Part shown: positions 45,173-57,000 of the stretch, piece after piece | Layout of the letters: each line of letters starts with the position of its first letter | How positions within the stretch are numbered: the stretch's first letter is position 1 | Assembly: GCA_016714165.1 (NCBI GenBank) | Contig: JADJNU010000001.1 | Coordinates: 1,426,001 to 1,490,000 of the forward strand | Length of the DNA stretch: 64,000 bases | Origin: Bdellovibrionales bacterium | Lineage (GTDB): Bacteria > Bdellovibrionota > Bdellovibrionia > Bdellovibrionales > UBA1609 | Direction: 5' to 3' | Notes under the pieces: generated by a model | What the model was told of the DNA's origin: nothing | Seen by the model: the letters and a program-made list of their open reading frames with translations, nothing else | The model's database searches: none | Position numbers and translations under genes: made by a program

Positions 45173-46640
45173 CAGAGTCGCTGCAATCATAGGTGCGGTA
45201 CTCGAAATCCTTCTGACTCTCACCCTGCCAAATCAAGAGATAGGAGGATCCTCCAAGATTTTGCCATATTAAGCGGGCTGGTCTGTCCCCTCCTTCCTCA
45301 AGGATTATTTGATCCTGCATTTTTTCAAGATCTATTCGAGAAATACGTATTAAGCCGGATGAAGTCTTTTCAGACTCCAAAATCATCACTTCCCTTTTTC
45401 CGCTCGATCCCTGAATGACTCTGGGATTTTCCTTGTCCTTTAACTCCAGAAGAGACTTTGGCCTTTTGTCATCTGGATCTAAACTAAAAATAATTGCTTT
45501 CCCAGTTGAACTCAGTAGCGATCTTAAAAAAACCATATAAATCCTCTTGGCCACCAAGTCCATCCGTTCGATTCGGGAATCAAAATTCTCACTCGATAAC
45601 AAAGCCTGAGTTTCAAGAAGCGATCCAACTTTTCTCTCCCCGATCCAAAATTGCTTCGAAAACCCCTTTTCACCAGTCAATAGAACTTCCTCTCCGAGGA
45701 CTGAAATATCTTCGAATCCCGTATGCCCGCTGTCTTTGCATTTGAATCCTTGAACGCCTTCATCCGATATCACCTGGATAAGATCGGCCTGCTTTGGAAC
45801 ATAGCGCTCACTTGGAAGACCTCGTGCTTTTCTCAAATCAAATGTACCAACAGTTCCCCTGTCTGGGTTCAGGTACACAATCTTCTCAACCTGATCGGTC
45901 ACTATACCAAATTTGCTCTTCGCCCCGAAGTCCTCCCCACATTCACCAATAAAACTCAAGACTCTGGCGGCCTCAGATCGGCCTTGCTCGCTTGCGATCC
46001 CTACTGAGGAATCAGTCCTCATGAGAGACTCAGTCTTCGCCCCTCCCATTTTTGGGCTCCCTGAATGTCCCAAATCAAGAATCAGAAATGAATTTCGCCG
46101 TCCCCACTGAAGATTCCAGATCAAGTTAGAACTTCCAAAAGCTACGACTTTGCTGCTCTTTAACTCGCTCTTTATGCCGCTTGAATTAAGACAATATCTA
46201 TCACCGGAAGGGGGACACAAGATATCCTTTCGTCTCGCCAGTGAGGTCGAAAGCTTCCATTGATTGTCAAAAACCAGTTGATGCTGAAGAAGTGCCAAAT
46301 CATTTTCGGAGTAGGTCCACAGGGACATTTCGCCACCAAAATTTCCCCAAACTAAAAGTTGCTGAGAACTTGGTTTAAGGTCTCCAAATTGCAGCTGACC
46401 CTGACTTTTCAAGGAACAGAGCCTAGAGATTTTTGACTTTTTATCTGGCAATTTATTATCTGGCTTTTCCAAATATCGACTTTTCGTCTCAGGCCCAGTC
46501 CGCTCCTTGTTTGAGCTCAATCTGTTGAAGATATCAGGATATTTCTCCTTTAGTATGCCAACGAAAAGAGCCATCGCAACAATCAGCGACGCCCCCATTA
46601 AAATCCAGAACACTTTCGGTAACTTTCTATTCTTACTCAT
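45168..46640 (-). CDS. Membrane-anchored hypothetical protein, probable beta-propeller
   Basis: 490 aa, not recognised. One N-terminal helix (about 10-32), then a Lys-rich linker, then repeating hydrophobic strands of about 45-residue period (LLVWGNFGGEMSLWTY, LIWNLQWGRRNSFLILDLG, IVYLNPDRGTVGTFDL), as in WD/TolB-like propellers. Ends the envelope gene run, 19 bases after the barrel gene. Periplasmic or surface location inferred. Confidence 0.55.
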   Translation of the reverse strand: MSKNRKLPKVFWILMGASLIVAMALFVGILKEKYPDIFNRLSSNKERTGPETKSRYLEKPDNKLPDKKSKISRLCSLKSQGQLQFGDLKPSSQQLLVWGNFGGEMSLWTYSENDLALLQHQLVFDNQWKLSTSLARRKDILCPPSGDRYCLNSSGIKSELKSSKVVAFGSSNLIWNLQWGRRNSFLILDLGHSGSPKMGGAKTESLMRTDSSVGIASEQGRSEAARVLSFIGECGEDFGAKSKFGIVTDQVEKIVYLNPDRGTVGTFDLRKARGLPSERYVPKQADLIQVISDEGVQGFKCKDSGHTGFEDISVLGEEVLLTGEKGFSKQFWIGERKVGSLLETQALLSSENFDSRIERMDLVAKRIYMVFLRSLLSSTGKAIIFSLDPDDKRPKSLLELKDKENPRVIQGSSGKREVMILESEKTSSGLIRISRIDLEKMQDQIILEEGGDRPARLIWQNLGGSSYLLIWQGESQKDFEYRTYDCSDSE

Positions 46641-46659
46641 TGTATCTCTGCTCGAATAT

Positions 46660-48183
46660 TTAAAAAATTGAAATTCCGGTCATAACCAAAAATCGAAGGT
46701 CTTTGTAAGAACTCGCGTCCCGAAAAATAAGATCTGAAGCGATATCAGATCTCAACTCAGCAAAAAATCCAAGTTTCTTGCGAAGAGGATGCTGATAGGT
46801 TGCCGTCACTGACATCAGAGTTCCGCTAAGATCAGAGGTAGGACTAGCTACAATACCAGTACCCAAGACCTCCGCGCGAAGAGAATAAACTGCCTCCTTC
46901 TGTCCCAGGTAATTCATTGCACTTATCAGACCCCAGCTAAAACCTGTTGATAACTCAGATCCCGAATCATAAAAAAATTGGCCCATGACAGCCATTAATT
47001 CAACATCCAGCTTTGTAGGAACTATTTGATATCGGGACCTCAACACAAAGGAATCTCGAGATTTGATTCTCACGTTGTCCTCTGAATCTCGAACATGAAA
47101 TCCCCCCAAGCCAATATCGAATTGAGGGGTCAGTCGAGAACTATAATTAAATCCACCGCCCAAATCACCTTCACTGTTTGCGATCTCATTCCATCCATTA
47201 AATATGGTTCCAGAGATTTCAGAATAACTCCAAATTCGAGAATACATGATCCCTGTCAATCGTTGTGGCAATATGAGGCTGTCAACAAAACTAGGAGTGT
47301 AGAATCCTTTCAACAAGCCTTTTCCTTCACTCATATGCCAGGACCCTCGAAAACGGCCAGCAACAAATTCGCTCGTTGATGATCTCCCAATTTTTACATT
47401 TGCCTCAGAAAATAGATGCTCCAAGCTTGGCTCCGTGGGAGAACCGTCCATATTTCGCCATAGGACGCTAGCTCGCGATCCAGATTCTAATGAGACAAAA
47501 TAGGAAAAATCATCTTGTGCAGAACTCTCCACGACAGCTTTGATCTGTCCCAATCCGAATCCATGATGCGGGACTCCAACATCAAGAGCTGAGAATTCGT
47601 TCTCCTCTCCGCTCACAAACGAATAAACGGCATCCATAAAAAAGCTAAATCTGTCCGACGATGACAGAGAATTAACAGAGGAACCAGCCTTAACTGAAGC
47701 ACCCTTCTCTTCTGCGAGACGCTCGGCACTTAAGACATTTTCTGCAGGAGGTTGAGGTGTCTGGCTTGAAACCGCTCGCGACACTTGTGATTTGTCTTTC
47801 TGTTCAAATTGGTTCCCTGCCAACTCCCAAACATCCACTCCCTTCGTCGGCAATTTTTGGGCCAAAATTTTCACCTCATGACCCTTCCATGGAAGAATCA
47901 ATTGTGCAGATCGCGAAGTACACTGCTTCAGTTTAGCCATGAGACGATGCCTCGAAAGCTCCGTCCTCTTTCGACAATCCAAATGCAAGATCTGCAAAGC
48001 TGTTGACTCGCACTGGCTGGTATTAACCAGTCCGCCAACCAAACTCACATCAAGGCAATCTTTCCCATGCTCCATCTTCAAACCAAATGCCTCAAAACTA
48101 AACCCTGCCACGAGAAATAAAAAAACGGATAAAAAATTTGGTTGAAATTTACGACAGCTCTTCAAGAAGATTCCCCAGGTCAC
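46660..48183 (-). CDS. Outer-membrane beta-barrel protein with N-terminal periplasmic part
   Basis: 507 aa. GTG start overlaps the vWA gene stop (GTGA). Signal peptide about 15-34 (FLSVFLFLVAGFSFEAFG). Residues 35-120 are a small disulfide-containing domain, then a Ser/Gln-rich linker. From about 180, amphipathic strands of a porin-like barrel (FSFFMDAVYSFVSG, FVAGRFRGSWHM, FDIGLGGFHV), ending in Phe (MTGISIF). No channel family is recognised. Confidence 0.7.
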   Translation of the reverse strand: MTWGIFLKSCRKFQPNFLSVFLFLVAGFSFEAFGLKMEHGKDCLDVSLVGGLVNTSQCESTALQILHLDCRKRTELSRHRLMAKLKQCTSRSAQLILPWKGHEVKILAQKLPTKGVDVWELAGNQFEQKDKSQVSRAVSSQTPQPPAENVLSAERLAEEKGASVKAGSSVNSLSSSDRFSFFMDAVYSFVSGEENEFSALDVGVPHHGFGLGQIKAVVESSAQDDFSYFVSLESGSRASVLWRNMDGSPTEPSLEHLFSEANVKIGRSSTSEFVAGRFRGSWHMSEGKGLLKGFYTPSFVDSLILPQRLTGIMYSRIWSYSEISGTIFNGWNEIANSEGDLGGGFNYSSRLTPQFDIGLGGFHVRDSEDNVRIKSRDSFVLRSRYQIVPTKLDVELMAVMGQFFYDSGSELSTGFSWGLISAMNYLGQKEAVYSLRAEVLGTGIVASPTSDLSGTLMSVTATYQHPLRKKLGFFAELRSDIASDLIFRDASSYKDLRFLVMTGISIF

Positions 48184-49700
48184 TTGTTCTGAATTATGCT
48201 AGCATCTGGCTTAGCATCGGCACAACTTAAATCCCTAATCCCGCTTTCGGAACCGCTGATGCCCACATTTTTTAAAAAGCAAGATTTTTCAAGATAGAGC
48301 TTGTAGAAGCCATTCTTTAAGATCAAAGGAAAATTAGAAATATAGGGCCCCACCAAACTGTCCTTGGCATCGTAGACGTAGTAACCAACGGTTTTTGGAT
48401 AATTGAGCTGCACAACACCCGCTGAGGCAACTTCATAATCATGAACTCCCTTAGGCACAACTAAAAAGGAAGGAATGATCTCGTCAAAGTAAGGCTTCTT
48501 AAATAAATGCAATTTATATTTACCTGTTTTAGCCAAATAGGCCTTGTCACTTTTGAAACGATGAATGACTTTTGCGTTCACGTCAAGCAGCTCAACATCC
48601 ATGAGTCCCTTTACGAATTGCACATTTACCGTACCGCTCCCATCCACCCGCAGAGTGACCTTATTGTTAGCCTCGATCGTGAATTTTGGAAATCGATAGT
48701 AGGGATTGAGTGCAACTTCAGCATCATAAATTCCTGGAGGAACTCGAATTGACCACCGTGCCGTGAAAGATCTGAAAAAAACTCTCTTTCCGTCTTCCCA
48801 GCGATAAAGGTTAACCATTGCTGCAGGCTCCGGAGAGACGACCTGAAGATTATTTCCAGTTTTGATATGGTTAGAGATTTTCGAAACTGCATCAAACAGC
48901 TCCTCTTCGTTATTTGCTGTCGTACTAAAATTGCCCAGACATTTGACCTTTTCGTAATCCTTGGAACGAGGATCGAAGCCAATCCCCACAACAAATATTT
49001 TGATGTCCAGGTTTGGATTTTGTTCAACCTTTTTTGCCAATTTACAAGGATCACCTCCGCAGGTTTCCTTCCCATCTGTAAAAATGACGATTCTTTTAGG
49101 TCCGTCGTATTTTTTCAAGTCATCAATAGCTGCCTCCATGCTGTCATTGAGAGGGGTGCGACCGATTGGCATAATGACCCCCATCTTTCGTTCAATTTCT
49201 CCCATATTTCTTTCCTGAAAAGGGATGGCCAGATAATTATCCTTGCAATCGTTCCTGAGCTTAGATCCATAAACACGTGTCCCAACCATGGCTTTTTCCT
49301 TCCACTGGTCAATCAGATAGTGGGACAGAACCTTTTTTGTGATATACATCTTGGTCTTACTGCTATCCATCAACTGCCCCATAGAACCAGACTTATCCAC
49401 AATCAATTCGACCTTCGGCAATTTGACCTCGGTCAAATCAGGACTCTGTTCTAAACTGACACTCGCTTCTGAATTCACCTCAATGTCTTCTTCGGACTGT
49501 GCGGGCGCATGATACTTGTCCTCGTCCGACAAAGTATTGGCGCGAATGAATTCAGGAGTGAGTCCTCTCCACTTGCGCGATTCAGGGTCTTTCCCTGCCC
49601 CCCTTGCCGAGCAGGGCACCAGGAACAATGAAGCAACCAAGAAAACTAAAATTAGAATAAGGTTCAAAAAAAAGGACAATCTCATTGATGCCAAACTCAC
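48180..49700 (-). CDS. Secreted von Willebrand factor A domain protein
   Basis: 506 aa; GTG 49700 lies seven bases after the preceding stop, with AAGG in that stop region; ATG 49685 is an alternative. Signal peptide about 8-32. A vWA domain covers about 95-280 with MIDAS motif DKSGSMG (Asp102), TPLNDSMEAA and IVIFTDGKETCGGDP. Two or more Ig-like/PEGA-type repeats follow. Binds proteins through a divalent metal, and could organise the giant lipoproteins encoded upstream. Confidence 0.85.
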   Translation of the reverse strand: MSLASMRLSFFLNLILILVFLVASLFLVPCSARGAGKDPESRKWRGLTPEFIRANTLSDEDKYHAPAQSEEDIEVNSEASVSLEQSPDLTEVKLPKVELIVDKSGSMGQLMDSSKTKMYITKKVLSHYLIDQWKEKAMVGTRVYGSKLRNDCKDNYLAIPFQERNMGEIERKMGVIMPIGRTPLNDSMEAAIDDLKKYDGPKRIVIFTDGKETCGGDPCKLAKKVEQNPNLDIKIFVVGIGFDPRSKDYEKVKCLGNFSTTANNEEELFDAVSKISNHIKTGNNLQVVSPEPAAMVNLYRWEDGKRVFFRSFTARWSIRVPPGIYDAEVALNPYYRFPKFTIEANNKVTLRVDGSGTVNVQFVKGLMDVELLDVNAKVIHRFKSDKAYLAKTGKYKLHLFKKPYFDEIIPSFLVVPKGVHDYEVASAGVVQLNYPKTVGYYVYDAKDSLVGPYISNFPLILKNGFYKLYLEKSCFLKNVGISGSESGIRDLSCADAKPDASIIQNK

Positions 49701-49706
49701 GTTCTT

Positions 49707-51017
49707 CTACCTTGGGTTTAAAAATTTTCCCACATAATCATCAAATCTCAATCCAAAATTAAGCATCCAGTAGCTGTACTGTTCTTTGTATCGTCCTCCC
49801 TCTGGAATAGTATAAAATCCACCTTCTTCGCTTTTCGTGGGTCCACTGAAGGTGAGATCGTAGCTTCGCACCACGTACTTTCCTGAGACTATCCAGCGGC
49901 TGGCCATTGGCATCCATTTCAGATAGATCACACTTGTCGCTCCGATCGCATACTCAAAGGCTTTAGACCCACCAGAGGCCTCTCCTCGACTGATTGTAAG
50001 ATCCGTCGCAGTGAGCGAAGGGACATAACCCGCCTCAACAGAAAGGTTCTGAAGAATAAGGGGAGGAAAATAGTGATCTGTTTTCCATAACTCGCTGCCA
50101 AAGCGAGCCTCTATTCGCAATCCAACACCGAATCCATTGTACTGAGACGAGATTAAAGCTTCGTCAGGATTGATTGTTTCAAACTTATCTGTCAAAGAGT
50201 AAAATCTAATGACGGGTCTCAATATCCCTGAATCATATCCGCGAAAACGATAATTAAAGCCAAATTGAGAGAAACTGTATGTGGATTCTCCCACATCTCG
50301 AAAATAAGTTGACGTTGGGAAAATGCCGGAAAAATTATTGTATTCGTAACCAAAATTCCAAAGAAATTCAAAGTATCAAGCGAAACTGATAGACTGAAAA
50401 TCAAAGCTATTTGCTTTCTTATAGGCATTAGCTTGAGTTGAGGATGTAGGATAAACTGAACCGGACAGCCTACCAATCAGAAATTCGACGTAACCGGGTT
50501 CAGGGGGCAAAGGCACAGTTTCTGTTTCTAACGGAGATTCTAAAACGATTTCTTCATCTTTATCTGATGGCGACCAAGGTGGCGCCATGATAGTAATAAG
50601 ATCACCCTTATATGGTGCTTTCATGATTGAAGCTGTGTTGAGTTCTACCACAACTTCCTGGCCCTTCTGTCCCACCACAGATCCAGAAGCCACAATATCA
50701 ACCACATCCCCTTCAGGTCGCATAATCAATATATGAGTCCCCACTTTGTAGGTTGATTTGGGTGCAAGAAAGATCAAATACCCATCCTCATTGATTTTCT
50801 CGACATTTTCCAAATTATTCGTAATCTCTTTTGCTTTTTGCTCGTACTCAGCAATACCTGTTAGGACGGCACCGCCGCTCGGAGCTTCTGAAAGCTGAGG
50901 TTGCGCTTGAAGCTCAGAGGGCGGTTGAGGTTGCGCTTCTGCAAGCCAGGCACCTGAAACAAAAAATAAAATGGAGAGGACACGAAAGCTCCCCCAAGAG
51001 CTGGGTATTTTCGACAT
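49707..51017 (-). pseudogene. Outer-membrane protein gene interrupted by an in-frame TGA
   Basis: One 437-codon frame broken only by TGA at 50376-50378 (codon 214). First part: signal peptide (ILFFVSGAWLAEA), Gln/Pro linker, a periplasmic domain (DGYLIFLAPKSTYKVG ... DLITIMAPP), ending SFDFQSISFA. After TGA the same frame reads YFEFLWNFGYEYNNFSG and on through barrel strands to FLNPR. TGG to TGA would explain it. The downstream half may restart at GTG 50294. Nonsense mutation, read-through, or sequence error. Confidence 0.8.
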
Positions 51018-51096
51018 AGCTTATTGGATCACAATGAACCAATGAAGGAAACTCTTTAGTTTGCTCAGATTCCAAATTCAAAGGGCCGTCTTGTTC

Positions 51097-54000
51097 TCAT
51101 CTCACCTTAAAAACAGTCGCACCCGAACGATTGACCAACAAAATGAGCCCACTGTCGGCAAGAAGCTGAACTGAATCAAACTTCTGAGAAGTGGGAAATT
51201 TATAAATAGCCATTCCATTTAGAGTATCTATCGCGTAGACTTGATTGCCATCTCTGCTGATACCAACAATCAATCCCGTATTTGGATTGTAGGCTATTCT
51301 AGCTCCAGACATGGGTAAATCTGTCGGTGAAGCCTCTATTTCATCGACTCCCACGAAGGTCAAATCACCAGGTCCCGGAACTGCAATTGAATCCTGAAGC
51401 TTCGCAATCCCACCCGTCCCCGCGAGATGAATATACACCCGCGAATTGGCCTGATCCACAACCATGTCAGAGGGCAAACTATCCTCGTGGCCAGGAATAC
51501 CATCGAAGATATTCAGAACCGCAATGGGCGCGCCTGGACTTGCCCCGGAAAAAGTGGGAGCGATATCAAAGACCAACAAGTTATAAGTCTTGGTCACCTC
51601 GTCCCTCGTCACAGCATAAAGACGCGCCAAAGCAGTGTTGACCGCGAGCGATTGAATCTTGGACGTGGTTGTATAAAAAGCCGTGCTCGCACCGGAGTTT
51701 TTGTCCCAGAAAAGCTTATTGAGAGACAAATCGGCAAAGAAAAGATAAATCGATCCCGAATTCGTCAATCTGGCCCGTGGTAAGACTCCATAATCACCAT
51801 CACCATTGTAGTGATTCTTTGTGCAAAGACCCGTGCATCTCTGGGCATTCGCAAGAGGAACCGGCAGAGTTCGATAATTGCCATACAAACGAACCGAATC
51901 AGTCGTCGCAGAGTATGGTCCCGCCCGAGTTACAAGTGGCGTCAGTAACAAATCAAAGGCTGTTGCAGATGTCATCTTGTAAGACATATTGCGAGTTCGA
52001 TTTGCACTGCCCCAGGCAAGATCCTCATAGTAGTTCCAACTCCCCGTTGTCAGCAAGCCATTAACATATTGGAGAGACCAAGCAAAATTTTTGACTGTTG
52101 GACCAACTTGATATTTTCCAGCAAAGGCCAGATAGTCAATATCGTCTGCCCCAAATCTCGTGTGAACACTTGTCTCAGCATTCCACTCAACACCTGTCAG
52201 AACAGTCGGAGCTCGTGCAGTCACCAAACTGAAGCTTGATTCAGGAACGGGATAGGTGTTCAAAACCTGAGCGATCCAGCTGCCTGTTGCCACATAGTTG
52301 CCGTCAGTGACTTCAACTGTTACTCTGTGTTGACCAATCAACAAAGGACCTGTGCCATCGGGATCCACTGTTCCATCCAGATATCCAGGTCTGTAAGCAA
52401 ACTCATCCCCCTCATCCGAAACGAGAGTGCCATCGACATACCAGCGATAAAATAACTGATCATTTAAGTTTGTATCTGAGCCCACTGCCTTAAAAGTGAA
52501 GGGCTCTCTCTCGTCGAGATAAACCACACTCACATTTGGCAGGCGAGAAAGAGTGGGAATCGCTTCTGTTGGCATCAAAGGATTCTGAACCTGCAAGAAG
52601 AAAAAGCTCGTATCATAGGCTCCTGTCACCTGATCAGTCACTCTCACCTGGATCCGGTGCCAGGTCAATGGATCAGCAGGATCAGTGACATCCGTTACCA
52701 GAGGATTCCAGGTGATCACTCCGCTGGAGTTAATGCAGACGCCGTTTGGCAGGGCACACGAGCGAGGTGCAACTTCAATGGAATAGGTCAAAGGATTCTT
52801 GAGAGAATTTTTCACGATTGTTTTGTAAGTAAATGAATTGGCCGTGAGACCAGCCGCCGTTTGAACCATAAAATGCTCAGGCTGATCGCTCACATCCAAC
52901 CTTGGGCTGACCCAAAAGACAGGAGATGTAACTGTCAACTCAAGAGGAGTTGTCCCACTCAATCTCGACGACAAATCACCACTTCGTGCCAAATCTCCAT
53001 TGTCCGTCACCATAATGGTAGGACGATGGACCCCAATTTGACCAGTTTGAGGACACCATTCCAGTCTGTAAGTATAATATATATAACCTCCAGATATACT
53101 TGGACCTGAAATTCGCGTCAATTTAGGAAGAGCCAAACTCTCGTTTAAGTTGATTTCACCGGCTCCAGAACGGCAGGCACTTGCTCCTACCCCCTTGTTG
53201 CCAGAGTAATTACTCAGATAGTTATATACCTCATCTTCCCACAAAAGTTGCGATGCATGACAATCATAGAGAGGCGATACCGGATTTCCATCGAATGAAG
53301 AGCCTGGATAATAGAGAAGATTGCTATTGCTGTCTTCGCAGCCAGTGAGACTGGTCACAAAACTACCACCTGTTGGAGTAGCCAAATCTTTATCCCGAAC
53401 CTGGAAAGTGGTGGTGAAATAGGTATCTGCTTGAATATTGAATTTGTTGTTTGTGCCAATCGCCAATATTTCAGGAGAGTTGTTACGATTTACGGCCTTA
53501 ACTAAATAATAGGAGTAAGCAGATTGGCGTACGGCCGGCTCGCTGATCGCATCATATGTTTGAACTTTGATGACGAAACCCTCTGAAGTCGAAAGAGCCT
53601 TCACTTCGGCATCGGTGGGAGTCCATTCGATCGCACCAGTTGTCTTAGCTCCCAATCCATTTGGAAAGGCCACATAGTTTTCAACTCTCACTGTGAGGCC
53701 TGCTGGTTTAGGGACCCAAGTGGATGTTTTCCTATCATAAACCTGGGTATGAAGACTATATCCCAAACGTTTATAATCATAGGTCGCATCCATATCCATC
53801 GAAAAAATCTGAAATTTAGAAAAACTCCCTTCGACAGCAGTTCCGAGATCAATCGGTGTGTTCTGATCAGCGCCTAACCCGGGCGGATTCCAATTTCCGT
53901 CAGTGAAGTACGGAGCATTGTTTATCTCCTTTACGTTAATGCTGAGCAAAACAGTCCTCACGTTTGAGCCGGCAGGAATGCTAAATCCTGAATCATTCAC

Positions 54001-57000
54001 AGACACTTTGAATTGAAATGTCTTCGACACATCCAAGGCATCTGGGTTGTATCGCAGATAACAAAAGCGCGACTGATGATGGGTATATCCTGTCGTATCG
54101 CTACAAGGAGTGCAGCCAGAAGAAAAAGAACCTACCGAAGCAGCGGGATTCCGACAGAGCATAAAGGGACCAACGGGCGGAGTTGTACTCCCATCAGAAA
54201 CAAGGCTCAAGGAGTAACGATCATCCAGGTCCTTAGCCAATAGTGTATTCGAAGTATTATCCGTGACAGAAATGGGCATTCCCAAAACTGCATTGCCCTC
54301 TAATACTTGCAAATAAGTAGGAGAGTAAAAACTGGGAGCATAATTGTAATCTGCATAGTTGGCACAATAATTAAAGTCTGAAAATGCCGCATTCGGATGT
54401 TTGTCCATCACTCGCTCGATCTGTACAGTTTTTGTCGCTTCACCTCCTGCAAAACTAACAGCTGAAACCAACCTATATTTTTTCAAATTGCTTGTTTGAA
54501 AAGTGTAGTTAGCTGGATCTAAATTGAGAACGCCAGACGGGTTTGTCCGGGTCACTCTTAGGTTTCCGTATCGATAGAACGAGGATAAATTTGTTACCGT
54601 CAACGAGGGAGGTGAGGGCAAAGTGCTTTTTACAATTGTAATCTCGTTAGCAAGGGCATCGGCTCCATCAAAACCGCGAATCGTCCAACAAAAGGAAGCG
54701 TCGTTTGCGGGCTCACCGTTTGCCTTATATTTATATATGATACCTCCCACTTCAGTATAATTGCTATCCACATTGGTCGTGACTAAGCTCGCATCAGGGA
54801 GCACCCCATGCTGAGTCAGGGACCCAACTGGAATTTTGAAATTGATTCGACGAATGTCGACATTCGCAACGGTGGTGCCGCCCGTTGGTATGAGAGCGTT
54901 GTTAACGACCTCATACTTCAGAGTGGAAACCGTCCCGCCAAGAAGAGCTTCATTTGTTCGCAAAATCAACCCCGAAGGAATGACAACAGGGACTACTGCG
55001 GGAGAAGGAAGAGTAAATGTGGCCTTTCCAAGCTCTGCATTGAGTAAACTTGGATTGGTAACTGTTACTCCCGGCACACTCAGGAGACCCGGATTCTCAA
55101 TAATCTTTAGCGTGTTGGCCGCTGATGTGCGATTCAGAGGAGTCAACGGAATAACAACTGCATCAAGCGATGATTCCATGGTGACGGCAGCTGCAGTTTG
55201 ATAATAGACACGAAATCCTGAGGCCACGTAGTCTGTCCAAAACTGAGTTCCGGCATTTATCGTTATGTCACTGCTTCCTGGGCCAGGTCGCTGCACGGTC
55301 ACCGTCGAGGCATATGGGCTGGCCTCGTTGTTGCTAAAACATTGACTCATGGTCGAGAGCTTTGTTTCATATAGAAAATAGGCCTGTCCTGCTTTGCGTT
55401 TTAATACCACGGGTCCGAGTCCAGCTCCTGGATCGCAGGACTGCAAGTGAGGAAGGACTCGAGTGGGAATATTAATCGATTGGATCAAGGGAGGATCAAA
55501 ATCTCCGTCGGTGTACGGAGCCGAAACTGCTGTTATAGGGCTTAGCGCCTGAACTGGATTTGTCAGCAGCGGAGTTGTTCCTGACTTACAAGGCACCTGA
55601 TTGACGTCAGCAGCAGTCAAGGTAATTGTCTGAGGCGCCACCACGCCGCCATGATCATCGCTCAAAACAACAACAAAGTTGGCCGTTTTTCCCAAATGCG
55701 TTGGCCGCCAAACGAAATGAAAGGTCGTTCTTGATGGCGTAACCGTAGGAGCAGACTGAGTGACCGAAGAACCAAAGTTGCCAGTGACTGTGGCTGTAAT
55801 GGTATCAGGTGGCGTGGTCGTAGGGTCCTCGTTATCTGGATCAATAACCGCAATATCAAAGCTAAAATCACCAGTACCCAAGGGATTCGCCATCAAACAC
55901 TGATCGAATTCTATGGGTGTTGATTGATTTGGATTCGTCGGCACAATACCTCCTCCCAGTATGTAAGGAGGAGTGTTCACGTCCAGGACAGTGAGGTTAA
56001 TTCCGCGCAGAGCCAAACCCTGTTTTCCGTCATCGAGGCGCAAATCAACAAAGGCGCTTCCTTTTTTCGCATCGGCGTTGTCTGGTGTCCACTCCAGTGT
56101 GACGGCACTACCAGTCACTGTGGCCGGTCCAACAATCCCATTGATTTTAACTGGCGATGAAAATCCCGTTGAATTCAAAGACCAAGTCAAATTGTCAAAA
56201 TCTGGATCAACCCCAGTTAATCTGCAACTCCAGGTCGACTTTTCTCGAACTGTTGGAAGACAGGCGCCGCTGATCACAGGCTTGCGATTGAAATCTTGAA
56301 TAGCAAGCTCCCAATCAATTGTTAGCACACGCCCGCCATCAGTTATAAGAACTTGCAGACCATAGTTATCCCCACCCCCATCAAAGGACCCGGGTGTCCA
56401 TGAAAAATGCTGAGTGTCTGTGAGAATGATTTCGCCTTTCTGTTTCCAAACATAAAACAGCATATCTCCGTCAACATCTGTTGCTTCGGCATTAACTTCT
56501 AAAAGAGACTGCTCCTTTCCAGCTACGAGGCCAGGAGGTGTTGAAGTAAAAATATCTAAGACGGGAGGATTATTCGGAACGCCAAATGGAAAAGGCGCAG
56601 TCAAAACTTCACCCGTCGAATCAAAATTGAATTGAGCTCCAAGGCTCGCCAGCAAATTCAGGAACTCCAGGTTATTAGACAGGCCATTTTTATAGAACTT
56701 ATAGAGTAAATCTGGATTCATCTCTTCGTTCAGGCCAAATGTCGTCAAGCGGTCCCGAGTAAATTTGTCGACATAATTCTGCAGAAGAGAGATTTGGTCT
56801 TTGCTATAAGCCTTAATAGATTTCTTGGGGTAATTGGCCAATATTTGATAGACAAGTGTTGATTGAAGAGATGGGTAAACGATTTTATCTTGGTCAGTCA
56901 CAAGAGCGAATAACTCGGTATCGTGATAATCCATTCTGACCTGGATGACGTAAGGTCCCGTCAAGGTCATATTCTTTGGTGAAATAATTGAATGAACTTT

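Noticed and set aside
48867..49454. 195-codon plus-strand ORF
   Set aside because: Antisense shadow of the vWA gene, which has clear motifs and operon context.
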